64,000 bases of DNA from Pseudomonas luteola NBRC 103146 (GCF_002091675.1 NZ_BDAE01000003.1:62001-126000); one strand, 5' to 3'; shown: positions 1-11,387, counted from the first letter of the stretch. The notes: generated from the sequence alone by a model not told the origin. Translations and numbers: made by a program.

Positions 1-2
1 TA

Positions 3-407
3 GCCCAGGCCAGCGGCGGCCGTGGAACGCTTTATCTTCACGGAGACCTCGGAGCCGGCAAGACGACCTTGTCACGCGGCATCGTGCGGGGTCTAGGCCA
101 TACAGGTGCGGTCAAGAGCCCTACCTTTACGCTGGTCGAGCCGTACGAGATCGGTGAGATCCGGGTCTACCATTTCGATCTGTATCGTCTGGCTGATCCG
201 GAAGAACTCGAGTTCATGGGAATCCGGGATTACTTCACCGGTGATGCCCTTTGTCTGATCGAATGGCCTGAACGGGGCATGGGGCTTTTGCCAAAGCCGG
301 ACCTGGACATTACCATTACGCCGCATGCGGGCGGCCGTAACGTGCAGTTGGTTTTTCAAGGCTCACATGGTGATGCCTGGCGTGCCGCCCTATCCACAGG
401 AGTTTGA
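3..407 (+). CDS. tsaE: tRNA threonylcarbamoyladenosine biosynthesis ATPase TsaE (5' truncated by window edge)
   Basis: P-loop ATPase needed with TsaB/TsaD for the t6A37 modification of ANN-decoding tRNAs. The reading frame is open from base 3, so the N-terminus lies outside the window. The visible part begins just before a Walker A motif (GDLGAGKTT, about bases 39-69), followed by the family motif SPTFTLVEPY and a conserved EWPERG segment near the C-terminus. Its stop overlaps the start of amiB (TGATG), so the two are translationally coupled, as in other Pseudomonas. The first in-frame TTG at 69 lies inside the P-loop and is not a start. Confidence 0.93.
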   Translation, partial: AQASGGRGTLYLHGDLGAGKTTLSRGIVRGLGHTGAVKSPTFTLVEPYEIGEIRVYHFDLYRLADPEELEFMGIRDYFTGDALCLIEWPERGMGLLPKPDLDITITPHAGGRNVQLVFQGSHGDAWRAALSTGV

Positions 408-1690
408 TGCAAATGGGGTGGGGGAAGCGTGTACGCCTGGGATGGGCAACGTTGGGAGTCATTTTGTGTTGTCTGACCAGCCAGGTGTTGGCGGCGTCAG
501 ATATCAAGGATATGCGTGTCTGGCGTGCGCCGGACAATACGCGCCTGGTATTCGATTTGTCAGGGCCGGTCAAAGCCAATGTCTTTACTCTGACGTCGCC
601 CAACCGGATCGTCATTGATGTCAGCGGAGCCAAACTGGCGACCAAGCTCAACGAGGCTCGCCTGAAGGGTACACCGATTACCGGACTGCGCTCGGCCCAA
701 CGCTCAGCCGACGAGCTGCGCATGGTGCTTGATGTGTCCCAACAGGTTACGCCCAAGAGCTTTACGCTTGCGCCTAATCAGCAGTACGGAAATCGTCTGG
801 TAGTCGATCTGTTCGATCAGGGCGCGGACCTGTCATCTGATATTCCCGCGACGCCTACGCCGGGTGAGCCATCTGCGCCGGTAACCCCTGCGCAGCCTAA
901 GGTCACCGTGCCGGCTGGTCCCTCTGGCAAGCGCGACATCATTGTAGTGATCGACCCTGGTCATGGCGGTGAAGACCCTGGTGCAATTGCCAAGGGTGGC
1001 GGCCTTTATGAAAAGAACATCACGTTGGCCATCGGGCGAAAACTGCAAGCCCAGATCAATAGCATGAAGGGCTTCAAGGCCGAGCTGACCCGTACGGGTG
1101 ACTATTACATCCCCTTGCGCAAGCGTACCGAGATAGCGCGTAAGAAAGGGGCTGATCTGTTTGTGTCCATTCATGCCGACGCAGCGCCCAACCGAACCGC
1201 CTCGGGTGTATCGGTATTTGCGCTTTCTCAGCGGGGCGCCACGTCTGAAACAGCGCGCTGGCTGGCAGACACTGAAAACAGCTCAGACCTTGTAGGCGGG
1301 GTGGGCAGTGCTCTGGACAACAAGGATCAGATGCTTGCCGGTGTTTTGCTGGATCTGTCCATGACCTCTACCATGTCCGCAAGTCTGGATGTCGGGCAGA
1401 AGGTTCTGGCCAACATCGGGCAACAGACCAAGCTCCTGCATAATCGCGTGGAGCAGGCTGCCTTCGTGGTGTTGAAATCGCCGGATATTCCTTCGATCCT
1501 GGTTGAAACCGGGTTCATCTCGAACCCGACCGAGTCCGTCAAGCTTGCAACGGCCTCACATCAGGAATTGCTGGCACGGCAGATCCGCAGCGGTATTTCC
1601 ACGTACTTCCAGAAGAGTCCGCCGCCAGGTACATACCTGGCCTGGCTGCGTGACCAAAAAGCACAGCAAGTGGCAACCGGCTCGCGCTAA
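407..1690 (+). CDS. amiB: N-acetylmuramoyl-L-alanine amidase AmiB, lacking a C-terminal LysM domain
   Basis: Periplasmic zinc amidase that cleaves septal peptidoglycan during cell separation. A signal peptide (about residues 1-30, ending VLAA) is followed by an AMIN septal-targeting domain (about 33-130), a Pro-rich linker (about 145-175) and an Amidase_3 domain (about 180-405). Zinc and catalytic residues are visible as H186 (DPGHGG), E202, H256 (SIHADAAPN) and E367 (VETGFISN). The ATG at 407 overlaps the tsaE stop; a TTG at 404 is less likely. The protein ends about 20 residues after the amidase domain. As I recall, Pseudomonas AmiB proteins continue into a LysM domain, and none is present in any frame downstream. 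Confidence 0.93.
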   Translation: MQMGWGKRVRLGWATLGVILCCLTSQVLAASDIKDMRVWRAPDNTRLVFDLSGPVKANVFTLTSPNRIVIDVSGAKLATKLNEARLKGTPITGLRSAQRSADELRMVLDVSQQVTPKSFTLAPNQQYGNRLVVDLFDQGADLSSDIPATPTPGEPSAPVTPAQPKVTVPAGPSGKRDIIVVIDPGHGGEDPGAIAKGGGLYEKNITLAIGRKLQAQINSMKGFKAELTRTGDYYIPLRKRTEIARKKGADLFVSIHADAAPNRTASGVSVFALSQRGATSETARWLADTENSSDLVGGVGSALDNKDQMLAGVLLDLSMTSTMSASLDVGQKVLANIGQQTKLLHNRVEQAAFVVLKSPDIPSILVETGFISNPTESVKLATASHQELLARQIRSGISTYFQKSPPPGTYLAWLRDQKAQQVATGSR

Positions 1691-1724
1691 AATAGCGAGA
1701 TGCCTACGCCATAGCGGTTCGAAT

Positions 1725-1768
1725 CGGCCGGCTGCCACTGCCTCGGGCAGCGCGGCCGGTTTCGTTTT
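1725..1768 (+). terminator. Possible Rho-independent terminator after amiB
   Basis: A GC-rich imperfect hairpin (arms about 1725-1736 and 1745-1758, with a small bulge) is followed by TTTCGTTTT. It lies in the 122-base gap between amiB and mutL. mutL may therefore have its own promoter or depend on readthrough. Confidence 0.4.
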
Positions 1769-1812
1769 GGAACTGCTTTCCATTCGACTCTCAGACCAGC
1801 CTGGCTAATTCC

Positions 1813-3777
1813 ATGACTGAACTTCGTCGTATTCAACTGCTCAGCCCACGTCTGGCTAACCAGATTGCCGCCGGCGAGGTGGTTGAGCGCCCGGCCTCGG
1901 TAGCCAAGGAACTGTTGGAAAACAGTCTGGATGCCGGGGCACGCCGTATCGACATTGATGTCGAGCAGGGCGGTGTCAAGCTGCTGCGAATCAGGGACGA
2001 TGGTAGCGGTATTCCTTCTGTCGACCTGCCTCTGGCGCTGGAGCGCCATGCGACCAGCAAGATCTATAACCTGGATGAACTTGAGCATGTCATCAGCCTG
2101 GGCTTTCGAGGAGAAGCGCTTGCCTCGATCAGCTCGGTCTCGCGCCTGACCCTTACATCACGCCACCAGGATGCCGATCAGGCGTGGCAGGTCGAGACCG
2201 AAGGGCGAGAAATGCACTCATCAGTCAAACCGGCCGCGCATCCGCAAGGCACCACGGTCGAAGTGCGCGACCTTTTCTTCAATACACCGGCGCGTCGTAA
2301 ATTCCTGCGTTCGGAAAAAACTGAATTCGATCATCTGCAGGAAGTTATCAAGCGCCTGGCCCTGGCCCGCTTTGACGTGGGGTTCAATCTTCGCCACAAC
2401 GGCAAGAGCATTCTAGCCCTGCGTGAGGCTACGGATGATCTTACTCAGGCCCGCCGTGTCGCGGCGGTCTGTGGACCGAATTTTCTGGAGCAGGCCCTGC
2501 CTATTCAGAATGAGCGCGGCGAGCTGCGCCTGTGGGGATGGGTTGGTATGCCGACCTTCTCTCGCAGCCAGGCGGACCTGCAGTACTTCTATGTGAATGG
2601 TCGCATGGTGCGCGACAAGCTGGTTGCGCATGCTATCCGTCAGGCCTATCGCGATGTCCTCTATAACGGGCGGCACCCTGCATTCGTGTTGTTTCTCGAA
2701 CTCGACCCAGGCGTGGTGGATGTGAACGTACATCCCACCAAGCATGAAGTTCGGTTCCGGGATACGCGGATGGTGCATGATTTCCTTTACGGCACCTTGC
2801 ACCGTGCGCTGGCCGATGTGCGTCCGGACGATCAGGTGACGGCACCGGCATCGGCTGTTACCGTGCCGCCTCGCACCACAGGCTCCGCTGCAGGAGAATT
2901 TGGTCCCCAAGGTGAAATGAGTCTGGCGGCGCATGCACTGGAAAGTAGCCAGCCTGCGCCTGCATCGTATCGCATCGAACCGGCCATGCCGGAAACATCG
3001 CCACGGCCAGTTGCTGGCGGTGGTTCTGGTGGAAGCTACGGCGGCTCCGGCAGCTATTCGGCCAAGCCGGCATACCCTACCCAGAGTGTGGCCGAGCTGC
3101 AGGGAGCCTACCAGACCTTTTTTGCTCCGTTGCCTTCTGCGGCCAGTAGTACAGGAGCTATGCCGGCTGCCTTGCCGGAAAGCCAGGGGGATATTCCTCC
3201 GTTGGGCTATGCCCTGGCTCAGCTCAAGGGCATTTATATCCTGGCGGAAAACGCTCACGGTCTAGTGCTGGTCGACATGCACGCTGCTCATGAGCGTATT
3301 ACCTATGAGCGTCTGAAGGTTGCCATGGCCAGTGAAGGCTTGCGTGGGCAGCCACTTCTGGTGCCTGAGTCATTGGCGGTCAGCGAGCGAGAGGCCGATT
3401 GTGCAGAAGAACATGCCCAATGGTTTTCCAGGCTGGGCTTTGAGCTGCAGCGGCTGGGACCGGAAACCCTTGCCATCCGGCAGATACCTGCGCTGCTAAA
3501 ACAGGCCGAAGCAGGTGATCTGGTTCGAGATGTTCTAACAGATCTTCTGGAGTACGGCACGAGTGATCGTATCCAGGCGCATATCAACGAACTGCTGGGC
3601 ACCATGGCCTGTCACGGCTCCGTCAGAGCCAACCGGCGTTTGACAGTGCCTGAAATGAACGCTTTGCTACGGGATATGGAGATCACCGAGCGAAGCGGCC
3701 AATGCAATCATGGTCGACCCACATGGACGCAGATGGGCCTTGATGATCTCGATAAATTATTCCTGCGTGGCAGGTAA
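1813..3777 (+). CDS. mutL: DNA mismatch repair protein MutL
   Basis: Links MutS mismatch recognition to strand incision. The N-terminal GHKL ATPase (about 1-340) shows E33/N37 in [25 protein letters not shown] and [11 protein letters not shown] flexible Ser/Gly/Pro-rich linker covers about 345-445. The C-terminal dimerisation domain carries the metal-binding endonuclease motif DMHA(x)2E(x)4E beginning at D488, plus GQCNHGRPT near the end. This is the nicking-competent type of MutL found in bacteria without MutH. At 654 residues it is normal for Pseudomonas. No strong Shine-Dalgarno sequence precedes the ATG. Confidence 0.97.
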   Translation: MTELRRIQLLSPRLANQIAAGEVVERPASVAKELLENSLDAGARRIDIDVEQGGVKLLRIRDDGSGIPSVDLPLALERHATSKIYNLDELEHVISLGFRGEALASISSVSRLTLTSRHQDADQAWQVETEGREMHSSVKPAAHPQGTTVEVRDLFFNTPARRKFLRSEKTEFDHLQEVIKRLALARFDVGFNLRHNGKSILALREATDDLTQARRVAAVCGPNFLEQALPIQNERGELRLWGWVGMPTFSRSQADLQYFYVNGRMVRDKLVAHAIRQAYRDVLYNGRHPAFVLFLELDPGVVDVNVHPTKHEVRFRDTRMVHDFLYGTLHRALADVRPDDQVTAPASAVTVPPRTTGSAAGEFGPQGEMSLAAHALESSQPAPASYRIEPAMPETSPRPVAGGGSGGSYGGSGSYSAKPAYPTQSVAELQGAYQTFFAPLPSAASSTGAMPAALPESQGDIPPLGYALAQLKGIYILAENAHGLVLVDMHAAHERITYERLKVAMASEGLRGQPLLVPESLAVSEREADCAEEHAQWFSRLGFELQRLGPETLAIRQIPALLKQAEAGDLVRDVLTDLLEYGTSDRIQAHINELLGTMACHGSVRANRRLTVPEMNALLRDMEITERSGQCNHGRPTWTQMGLDDLDKLFLRGR

Positions 3778-3819
3778 TCGACGTTGCATGACGCGGCGTC
3801 GACTTTCATGAGAGTTTCC

Positions 3820-4788
3820 ATGTCTTTTCCACCTGCCATTTTTCTGATGGGCCCTACAGCCTCCGGCAAGACCGATCTAGCCCTTGAGCTTGCCAAGGTT
3901 CTGCCATGCGACTTGATCAGTGTCGACTCGGCGCTGGTGTATCGTGAGATGGATATCGGTACGGCCAAGCCCTCGAAAGCACTTCTGGAGGCTTTTCCCC
4001 ATCGTCTGATCGACATCCGCGAGCCCAGCGAGACCTATTCGGCAGCTGATTTCTGTGCCGATGCCCGTCAGGCAATGGCAGACATCACGGCGGCAGGGCG
4101 TATTCCTCTGCTGGTAGGCGGCACCATGCTGTATTTCAAGGCGCTCCTTGAGGGGTTAGCGGACATGCCCAGCGCCGATCCAACCATTCGTGCCGAAATC
4201 GAAGCCGTTGCGGCAGAGCAGGGGTGGGGTGAGGTTCATCGGCAACTGGCAGAGGTCGATCCTGAGTCAGCGGCGCGCATCCATCCCAATGACCCCCAGC
4301 GCCTGACCCGTGCACTGGAAGTCCATCGCGTCAGTGGAATGACGATGACCGAGCATCGGGAGCGTCAAAGACAAGGAAATGCAGATTCCGACGCGCCGTT
4401 TGTCGCACATTTCCCGTATACTGCCGTTCATCTGGCTATTGCTCCTCAAGAGCGTGCGCTATTGCATGCGCGAATAGCCCAGCGTTTCCGCCACATGCTG
4501 GAACAGGGCTTTGTCGATGAGGTCTCACGTCTACGGGCGCGAGGTGATTTGCAGCCTGAACTACCCTCCATGCGTGCCGTAGGCTACCGTCAAGTATGGG
4601 AGTATCTGGACGGCGGAATGAGTTACGACGAAATGACAGAGCGCGGCATTATCGCTACGCGTCAGCTGGCTAAACGGCAGCTTACCTGGCTACGCAGCTG
4701 GGGCCAGCTACAGTGGTTGGACAGTATGGCCCGTGACAATGTGTCGCGTGTCTTGAAAAGCCTTAAGGCGGTCTCCATATGCAGTTGA
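3820..4788 (+). CDS. miaA: tRNA dimethylallyltransferase MiaA
   Basis: Transfers the dimethylallyl group to N6 of A37 in tRNAs reading UNN codons, the first step of ms2i6A synthesis. The P-loop GPTASGKT is at residues 11-18, followed by the substrate-binding [18 protein letters not shown] chose the ATG at 3820 because the protein then begins [12 protein letters not shown], matching Pseudomonas homologues in length (322 residues). An ATG at 3808 and a TTG at 3784 are alternatives. hfq follows 83 bases downstream, as in other proteobacteria. Confidence 0.95.
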   Translation: MSFPPAIFLMGPTASGKTDLALELAKVLPCDLISVDSALVYREMDIGTAKPSKALLEAFPHRLIDIREPSETYSAADFCADARQAMADITAAGRIPLLVGGTMLYFKALLEGLADMPSADPTIRAEIEAVAAEQGWGEVHRQLAEVDPESAARIHPNDPQRLTRALEVHRVSGMTMTEHRERQRQGNADSDAPFVAHFPYTAVHLAIAPQERALLHARIAQRFRHMLEQGFVDEVSRLRARGDLQPELPSMRAVGYRQVWEYLDGGMSYDEMTERGIIATRQLAKRQLTWLRSWGQLQWLDSMARDNVSRVLKSLKAVSICS

Positions 4789-4871
4789 GTCTCAAGAAGA
4801 ACCACGCCGGTGATGGCGAACCTTCTGACCTTGCAACAAACGAATCTTTTACCTTTGAGGAGAGCGGCACA

Positions 4872-5120
4872 ATGTCAAAAGGGCATTCGCTACAAGACCC
4901 TTACCTGAATACTTTGCGTAAGGAACGCGTTCCAGTTTCCATTTACCTGGTCAATGGCATCAAGTTGCAAGGTCAGATCGAGTCCTTTGATCAGTTCGTC
5001 ATCCTGCTGAAAAACACTGTCAGCCAGATGGTTTACAAGCACGCAATCTCAACGGTAGTTCCTAGTCGTCCTGTTCGTCTGCCTAGCAGTGATCAGCCGG
5101 CTGAACCCGGTAACATGTAA
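4872..5120 (+). CDS. hfq: RNA chaperone Hfq
   Basis: Hexameric Sm-like RNA chaperone that pairs small RNAs with mRNAs and, in Pseudomonas, mediates Crc-dependent catabolite repression. The 82-residue product begins [13 protein letters not shown] and carries the Sm1 segment (about residues 20-50) and the Sm2 motif YKHAIS. The ATG at 4872 has GAGGAG upstream. The longer frame opening at 4779 overlaps miaA and adds an unrelated leader. The tail after the Sm core is short (about 15 residues). Confidence 0.97.
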   Translation: MSKGHSLQDPYLNTLRKERVPVSIYLVNGIKLQGQIESFDQFVILLKNTVSQMVYKHAISTVVPSRPVRLPSSDQPAEPGNM

Positions 5121-5133
5121 ATAGGAGTCGCCT

Positions 5134-6438
5134 TTGTTCTTTGAACGCCCGGGTGGTGGTGAACGGGCCATTCTGGTCCATCTCGAAGGCCAAGATCCTG
5201 AATCCCGCGAGGATCCTCAGGAGTTCCAAGAACTTGCGCGCTCTGCTGGCGCTGACACGGTGGCGATGGTTACCGTGTCGCGACACCAGCCTTCTGCACG
5301 TTTTCTCATCGGTACCGGCAAGGTCGATGAACTCCATGACCTGGTGAAGGCCGATGAAGCCGAACTGGTCATTTTCAACCATACCCTTACGCCCAGTCAG
5401 GAGCGCAACCTCGAGCGCGCCCTGGAGTGCCGGGTGCTTGATCGTACCGGGTTGATTCTCGATATCTTTGCCCAGCGAGCCCGAACTCACGAGGGTAAGC
5501 TTCAAGTGGAGCTGGCCCAGCTCGAGCACATGAGTACTCGTCTGGTACGTGGCTGGACCCACCTTGAGCGACAAAAAGGTGGTATCGGTCTTCGAGGGCC
5601 GGGCGAAACACAGCTCGAGACGGACCGTCGCCTGTTGCGTGTTCGTATCCGTCAGATCAAACAGCGCCTTGAAAAGGTACGCAGTCAACGTGAGCAGGCC
5701 CGAAGAGGGCGGCGACGTGCCGAAGTTCCAGCGGTATCGCTTGTTGGCTATACCAACGCTGGCAAGTCTACGCTATTCAACACCCTGACCTCTTCCGAGG
5801 TCTATGCAGCGAATCAGTTGTTCGCGACGCTGGATCCTACATTGCGTCGTCTAGACCTGGCTGACCTGGGACCAGTGGTACTGGCTGATACCGTGGGTTT
5901 CATCCGACATCTGCCACACAAGCTGGTTGAGGCGTTTCGCGCCACGCTGGAAGAATCAAGCAACGCGGATCTGCTACTGCATGTGATCGACTCTCACGAA
6001 GAGGATCGCATGCTGCAAATCGAGCAGGTGAACGTCGTGCTGGAAGAGATCGGTGCTAACGAGATTCCCATGCTGGAGGTCTATAACAAGATCGACCTGC
6101 TTGAGAATGTCGAGCCGCACATCCAGCGCGACGAGGAAACTGGTCGTCCGATCAGAGTTTGGGCTTCTGCTCGGGAAAACCGGGGCTTGGAACTGATTCG
6201 TCAAGCTGTGGCCGAATTGTTGGGCGACGACCTGTTCGTAGGTAAATTGCGGCTGCCTCAGGCTATGGGACGTCTGCGTGCGCTATTGTTCAGTCAAGGT
6301 GCTGTACAGGAAGAATCGCATGACGAAGAAGGGTATACGGTGTTGTCAGTACGTTTGCCTCGTGCAGAACTTAATCGTCTCGTCAGTCGTGAAGGTTTCA
6401 AGCCGGATGACTTCGTGGCGCAACATACTTTGCAATAA
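5134..6438 (+). CDS. hflX: GTPase HflX
   Basis: Ribosome-associated GTPase that splits stalled 70S ribosomes under stress. It has an N-terminal HflX domain with GPGETQLETDRR, a coiled-coil linker (about 165-195), then a G domain with G1 GYTNAGKST, G3 DTVGFIRHLP and G4 NKID. The start is a TTG at 5134 (FFERPGGGER follows) with AGGAG about 6 bases upstream; non-ATG starts are known for this gene in Pseudomonas. It lies 13 bases after hfq, probably in the same transcript. Confidence 0.96.
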   Translation: MFFERPGGGERAILVHLEGQDPESREDPQEFQELARSAGADTVAMVTVSRHQPSARFLIGTGKVDELHDLVKADEAELVIFNHTLTPSQERNLERALECRVLDRTGLILDIFAQRARTHEGKLQVELAQLEHMSTRLVRGWTHLERQKGGIGLRGPGETQLETDRRLLRVRIRQIKQRLEKVRSQREQARRGRRRAEVPAVSLVGYTNAGKSTLFNTLTSSEVYAANQLFATLDPTLRRLDLADLGPVVLADTVGFIRHLPHKLVEAFRATLEESSNADLLLHVIDSHEEDRMLQIEQVNVVLEEIGANEIPMLEVYNKIDLLENVEPHIQRDEETGRPIRVWASARENRGLELIRQAVAELLGDDLFVGKLRLPQAMGRLRALLFSQGAVQEESHDEEGYTVLSVRLPRAELNRLVSREGFKPDDFVAQHTLQ

Positions 6439-6492
6439 AGCCTTTATCGACGTTTTTGGTCCGGGTGCCCGGCATCCGGTAGCATTGGTCGG

Positions 6493-6517
6493 CGCGCCAA
6501 CCGGCGCGTTTTCGCTT
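6493..6517 (+). terminator. Possible terminator/attenuator between hflX and hflK
   Basis: A 6-bp perfect stem (CGCGCC, loop AACC, GGCGCG) is followed by TTTTCGCTTT in the 99-base hflX-hflK gap. It probably lowers rather than abolishes transcription into hflK. Confidence 0.45.
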
Positions 6518-6537
6518 TAGTCAGTAGGGAGAGCGCT

Positions 6538-7728
6538 ATGGCTTGGAACGAGCCGGGTGGCAACTCAAATAATCAAGACCCCTGGGGCGATCGCCGTGGC
6601 GGTGGTAATGGTAATGGTGGCGGCCGTCAAGGTCCACCGGACTTGGATGAAGCGCTTCGTAAGCTGCAGAACAAGCTGAATCGCTTGTTTGGCGGTAAAA
6701 AGCGCCCGGATTCCAGCGGAGGTAACCGTCAGGCGGGCAGCAGTGCGGGTCTGATTTTAATTGGCTTGGCCTTGCTGTTTGGCTTGTGGCTATACAACGC
6801 TATTTATGTCGTTGACGAGCAGGAGCAAGCAGTTGTGCTGCGCTTCGGCAAGTATTACGAAACGGTAGGTCCTGGCCTGAATATTTATTTCCCCCCAATG
6901 GATCGCAAGTTCCAGGAAAACGTGACGCGTGAGCGTGCGTATAGCAAGCAGGGGCAAATGCTGACTCAGGACGAGAATATCGTCGAGGTACCGCTGACTG
7001 TTCAGTACAAGATTACCGATTTGGAGTCTTTTGTATTAAACGTGGATCAGCCGGAACTCAGTCTTCAGCATGCTACTGATAGTGCTCTGCGTCATGTGGC
7101 TGGCTCTTCGACCATGGATCAGCTGCTGACATCTGGCCGTGAGCAGGTCGCAGGTGAGGTGCGTGAGCGCTTACAGCGTTTCCTGGATACCTACAAAACA
7201 GGTATTACAGTAACTCAGGTAAACATCCAGAGTGCTGCTGCACCTCGCGAGGTGCAGGAAGCATTTGATGATGTTATTCGTGCACGTGAAGACGAGCAGC
7301 GTGAGCGTAACCAAGCCGAAGCTTATGCTAACGGCGTGATTCCCGAGGCGCGTGGTCAGGCTCAGCGTTTGATTGAAGATGCCAATGGTTACCGTGAGGA
7401 GGTCATTGCACGCGCTCAGGGTGAAGCGGATCGCTTTAATAACTTGGTAGCCGAGTATGAGAAAGCACCTCAGGTAACGCGCGAGCGTCTGTATCTTGAG
7501 GCTATGCAAGATATGCTTAGCCAATCGAGCAAGGTTCTGATTACAGCACAGGGCGGTCAGAATAATATGCTCTATCTGCCGCTAGATAAGATGGTGCAAA
7601 ACCGTCCTGCCGAATCGAGTGATTCATCGACCTCGCCTTCTTCAGGCAATAACAGCTCGAATAATCCTTCGCCATCGGTAAGGGCTTTGCCGCAGCTGCC
7701 TGAAGTACGGACAAGGGAGAGCCGCTGA
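6538..7728 (+). CDS. hflK: FtsH protease modulator HflK
   Basis: SPFH/band-7 membrane protein that assembles with HflC around FtsH and restricts its access to membrane substrates. A Gly/Asn-rich cytoplasmic N-terminus (1-65) precedes one transmembrane helix (about 69-91), the SPFH domain (about 92-270) and a long helical region. The Ser/Asn/Pro-rich C-terminus is low complexity. The stop overlaps the hflC start (TGATG), giving coupled translation of the two subunits. Confidence 0.96.
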   Translation: MAWNEPGGNSNNQDPWGDRRGGGNGNGGGRQGPPDLDEALRKLQNKLNRLFGGKKRPDSSGGNRQAGSSAGLILIGLALLFGLWLYNAIYVVDEQEQAVVLRFGKYYETVGPGLNIYFPPMDRKFQENVTRERAYSKQGQMLTQDENIVEVPLTVQYKITDLESFVLNVDQPELSLQHATDSALRHVAGSSTMDQLLTSGREQVAGEVRERLQRFLDTYKTGITVTQVNIQSAAAPREVQEAFDDVIRAREDEQRERNQAEAYANGVIPEARGQAQRLIEDANGYREEVIARAQGEADRFNNLVAEYEKAPQVTRERLYLEAMQDMLSQSSKVLITAQGGQNNMLYLPLDKMVQNRPAESSDSSTSPSSGNNSSNNPSPSVRALPQLPEVRTRESR

Positions 7729-8597
7729 TGAGTAACAAGTCTATCGCCGCTCTGGTTGTAGTGGTCATTCTAGGACTATTTGCCTGGAGCAGCCTGTTTA
7801 TCGTTCAGCAGACCGAACGTGCAGTTATGTTGCAGTTTGGTCGTGTAGTAGATGCTGACCTTAAGCCTGGTTTGCACTTCAAGCTGCCCTTTGTAAATAA
7901 GGTGCGTAAGTTCGATGCCCGTCTTATGACGCTAGACTCTCCAACACAGCGGTTTTTGACCTTGGAAAAGAAAGCTGTGATGGTTGATGCCTATGCCAAA
8001 TGGCGTGTCTTTAATGCTGAACGTTTCTATACGGCAACCTCAGGTATGAAGCAGATTGCCGATGAGCGTCTGATGCGTCGTTTAGAAGCCGGACTGCGTG
8101 ATCAGTTTGGTAAGCGCACTTTGCATGAAGTGGTTTCTGGCGAGCGTGATGCCATGGTGGCCGAGTTAACAGGTTCACTTAACAAAATGGCTAATGCAGA
8201 GCTAGGCATCGAGGTGTTAGATGTTCGAGTCAAGGCTATTGATCTGCCGAAAGAGGTGAGCCGTAGCGTCTATGAGCGTATGGGCACTGAGCGTGAGCGT
8301 GAAGCACGTGAGCACCGTGCCAAGGGACGTGAGCTGGCTGAAGGTATTCGTGCAGATGCAGATCGTCAGCGTCGCGTCATTCTGGCGGAAGCCTATCGCG
8401 AGGCAGAAGAAACACGAGGCGATGGTGATGCTCGTGCTGCTGCGATCTATGCCCAGGCTTATACAAAAAACCCTGAGTTCTACTCTTTTACGCGTAGCTT
8501 GCAGGCTTATCGCAACAGTTTCTCTAATAAGAGCGACATCTTAGTGATGGATCCGAAGAACGAGTTCTTCAAATACTTGGGTGATCCAACCCCGTAA
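7728..8597 (+). CDS. hflC: FtsH protease modulator HflC
   Basis: Partner of HflK in the periplasm-exposed HflKC cage. The N-terminal signal anchor (about residues 5-26) is followed by the SPFH domain with QTERAVMLQFGR, and by the C-terminal coiled region ending in YRNSF...DPKNEFFKYL, which is typical of HflC. At 289 residues the length is normal. A strong terminator follows immediately. Confidence 0.96.
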   Translation: MSNKSIAALVVVVILGLFAWSSLFIVQQTERAVMLQFGRVVDADLKPGLHFKLPFVNKVRKFDARLMTLDSPTQRFLTLEKKAVMVDAYAKWRVFNAERFYTATSGMKQIADERLMRRLEAGLRDQFGKRTLHEVVSGERDAMVAELTGSLNKMANAELGIEVLDVRVKAIDLPKEVSRSVYERMGTEREREAREHRAKGRELAEGIRADADRQRRVILAEAYREAEETRGDGDARAAAIYAQAYTKNPEFYSFTRSLQAYRNSFSNKSDILVMDPKNEFFKYLGDPTP

Positions 8598-8637
8598 AAA
8601 GGTTGGCGGGCGCTCGTCGCCCGCCGGTGACCTTTTT
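8596..8637 (+). terminator. Rho-independent terminator after hflC
   Basis: A long stem starts at the hflC stop codon: AAAAAGGT plus GGCGGGC pair with GCCCGCC and ACCTTTTT around a short loop. The A-tract/T-tract symmetry makes it potentially bidirectional. Confidence 0.85.
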
Positions 8638-8654
8638 GTATTTCGTGGTATCAT
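8627..8654 (+). promoter_or_regulatory. Possible sigma-70 promoter upstream of hisZ
   Basis: GTGACC (8627-8632) and TATCAT (8649-8654) are spaced 16 bases apart. The predicted start lies about 200 bases before hisZ, immediately in front of the hairpin at 8660-8683. This is a pattern match only. Confidence 0.3.
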
Positions 8655-8659
8655 GAGTC

Positions 8660-8683
8660 AGCCGGGAACATCCCGGCTTTTTT
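8660..8683 (+). terminator. Second hairpin plus T-tract between hflC and hisZ
   Basis: AGCCGGGA, loop ACA, TCCCGGCT, then a T run. It lies just downstream of a possible promoter, so it could act as an attenuator at the very start of a hisZ-purA transcript, or as a backup terminator for hflC. Confidence 0.7.
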
Positions 8684-8858
8684 GCGTCTGCATGAACCAT
8701 TGCATGGCGGCGAGGTTGTATCACGGGGATGGCTTAGGCGATCTACCGTCGCTGCGCGCTTTGCTCGCTACTGTACCGTGCTCTGTGCGGCAGGTTTTGC
8801 CTGCGCGTGCATAAGGTCTTCATGACAGGCTGCTGCTCGCATGATGGAGAAAGGCTAA

Positions 8859-10046
8859 ATGGCAACGGTAGACCGCTGGCTGCTGCCTGACGGAATTGAA
8901 GAAATCCTGCCTCCCGAGGCTGCCAGCATCGAGATCGCGCGTCGACGGGTGTTGGAGTTGTTTCAACAGTGGGGATACGAATTTGTCGTAACGCCCCATG
9001 TCGAGTTTCTGGAGTCGTTGCTGACGGCGGCGGGCCAGGATCTGGAGCTGCGCACCTTCAAGGTAACCGATCCGCTGTCGGGGCGCCTGATGGGATTCCG
9101 CGCCGATATCACACCCCAGGTCGCTCGAATGGATGCCCATGCGTTGCATAGGGAAGGCCCGAGTCGCCTGTGCTATGCCGGCAGTGTCCTGCATTCCCGT
9201 CCGCGTGCGCTGTCTACGTCGCGCAGTCCGATTCAGGTCGGGGCTGAGTTATATGGTGCCAAGGACACGGCCGGTGATCTTGAAATCATCAGCCTGATGC
9301 TGGGTGTGCTTGAACTGGCTCAAATCCCAGATGTGCACATGGACCTTGGACATGTCGGAATCTATCGTGGTTTGTGCGAAGCGGCGGGCCTATCCGGCGC
9401 AGCAGAAGAGGCGCTTTTCGATGCGCTGCAGCGCAAGGCGGTAGATGAAGTTATTACCCTGACCCAAGAGCTTCCTGCGCCTTATGGCGACATGTTGCGT
9501 AGCCTGGTTGAGCTGTGCGGTGGGCGTCAGGCCCTGGAGGCTGCGCGTCAGCGCCTGGCGGAAGCGCCGCCTGCCGTTGTCTCTGCCCTGGAGGCGCTGT
9601 GCTCTCTTGCTGATACGTTAGCTCAACGGTTTCCAGATGTTCCGCTGTATTTTGATCTGGGCGAGCTGCGTGGGTATCACTATCACACCGGCGTTGTTTT
9701 CGCGGCGTTTGTCCCAGGTAGCGGTCAAGCTATTGCTCAAGGGGGGCGCTACGACAATATCGGCGCGAATTTTGGCCGGGCACGCCCGGCAACAGGCTTT
9801 TCTACCGATCTGAAAACATTGGTTATGCTGGGTCAGGCGGAAATGACCGAGCCGCTAACAGGTATCTGGGCACCTCATGGCGAGGATGCTCAGCTATGGA
9901 ATGCGATTCGCCAGTTACGTTTAGGCGGTGAGCGCGTGGTGCAGGCGTTGCCTGGCCAGGCGGATTCGGATGCGCGCGAGTCGGGCTGTGACCGACAGCT
10001 GACGTGGCAGGATGGAAGTTGGCAGGTGGCGCCCCTGGCGTCGTGA
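8859..10046 (+). CDS. hisZ: ATP phosphoribosyltransferase regulatory subunit HisZ
   Basis: Catalytically inactive HisRS paralogue that binds the short-form HisG and confers activity and histidine feedback on the first step of histidine synthesis. The class II synthetase-like core shows [14 protein letters not shown] and a C-terminal QGGRYD segment. The tRNA-anticodon-binding domain is absent, as in HisZ (395 residues). GGAGAAAGG precedes the ATG. It sits directly upstream of purA, the usual Pseudomonas position. Confidence 0.95.
   Translation: MATVDRWLLPDGIEEILPPEAASIEIARRRVLELFQQWGYEFVVTPHVEFLESLLTAAGQDLELRTFKVTDPLSGRLMGFRADITPQVARMDAHALHREGPSRLCYAGSVLHSRPRALSTSRSPIQVGAELYGAKDTAGDLEIISLMLGVLELAQIPDVHMDLGHVGIYRGLCEAAGLSGAAEEALFDALQRKAVDEVITLTQELPAPYGDMLRSLVELCGGRQALEAARQRLAEAPPAVVSALEALCSLADTLAQRFPDVPLYFDLGELRGYHYHTGVVFAAFVPGSGQAIAQGGRYDNIGANFGRARPATGFSTDLKTLVMLGQAEMTEPLTGIWAPHGEDAQLWNAIRQLRLGGERVVQALPGQADSDARESGCDRQLTWQDGSWQVAPLAS

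Positions 10047-11387
<1,341 letters not shown>

Noticed and set aside
2413-3258. 281-codon - strand frame opposite mutL
   Set aside because: Falls over the variable linker of MutL where codon bias leaves the opposite frame open; no motifs.
8581-8814. 77-codon frame between hflC and hisZ, as a possible DUF2065 gene
   Set aside because: It begins inside hflC, runs through two terminator hairpins, and lacks the hydrophobic profile of DUF2065.
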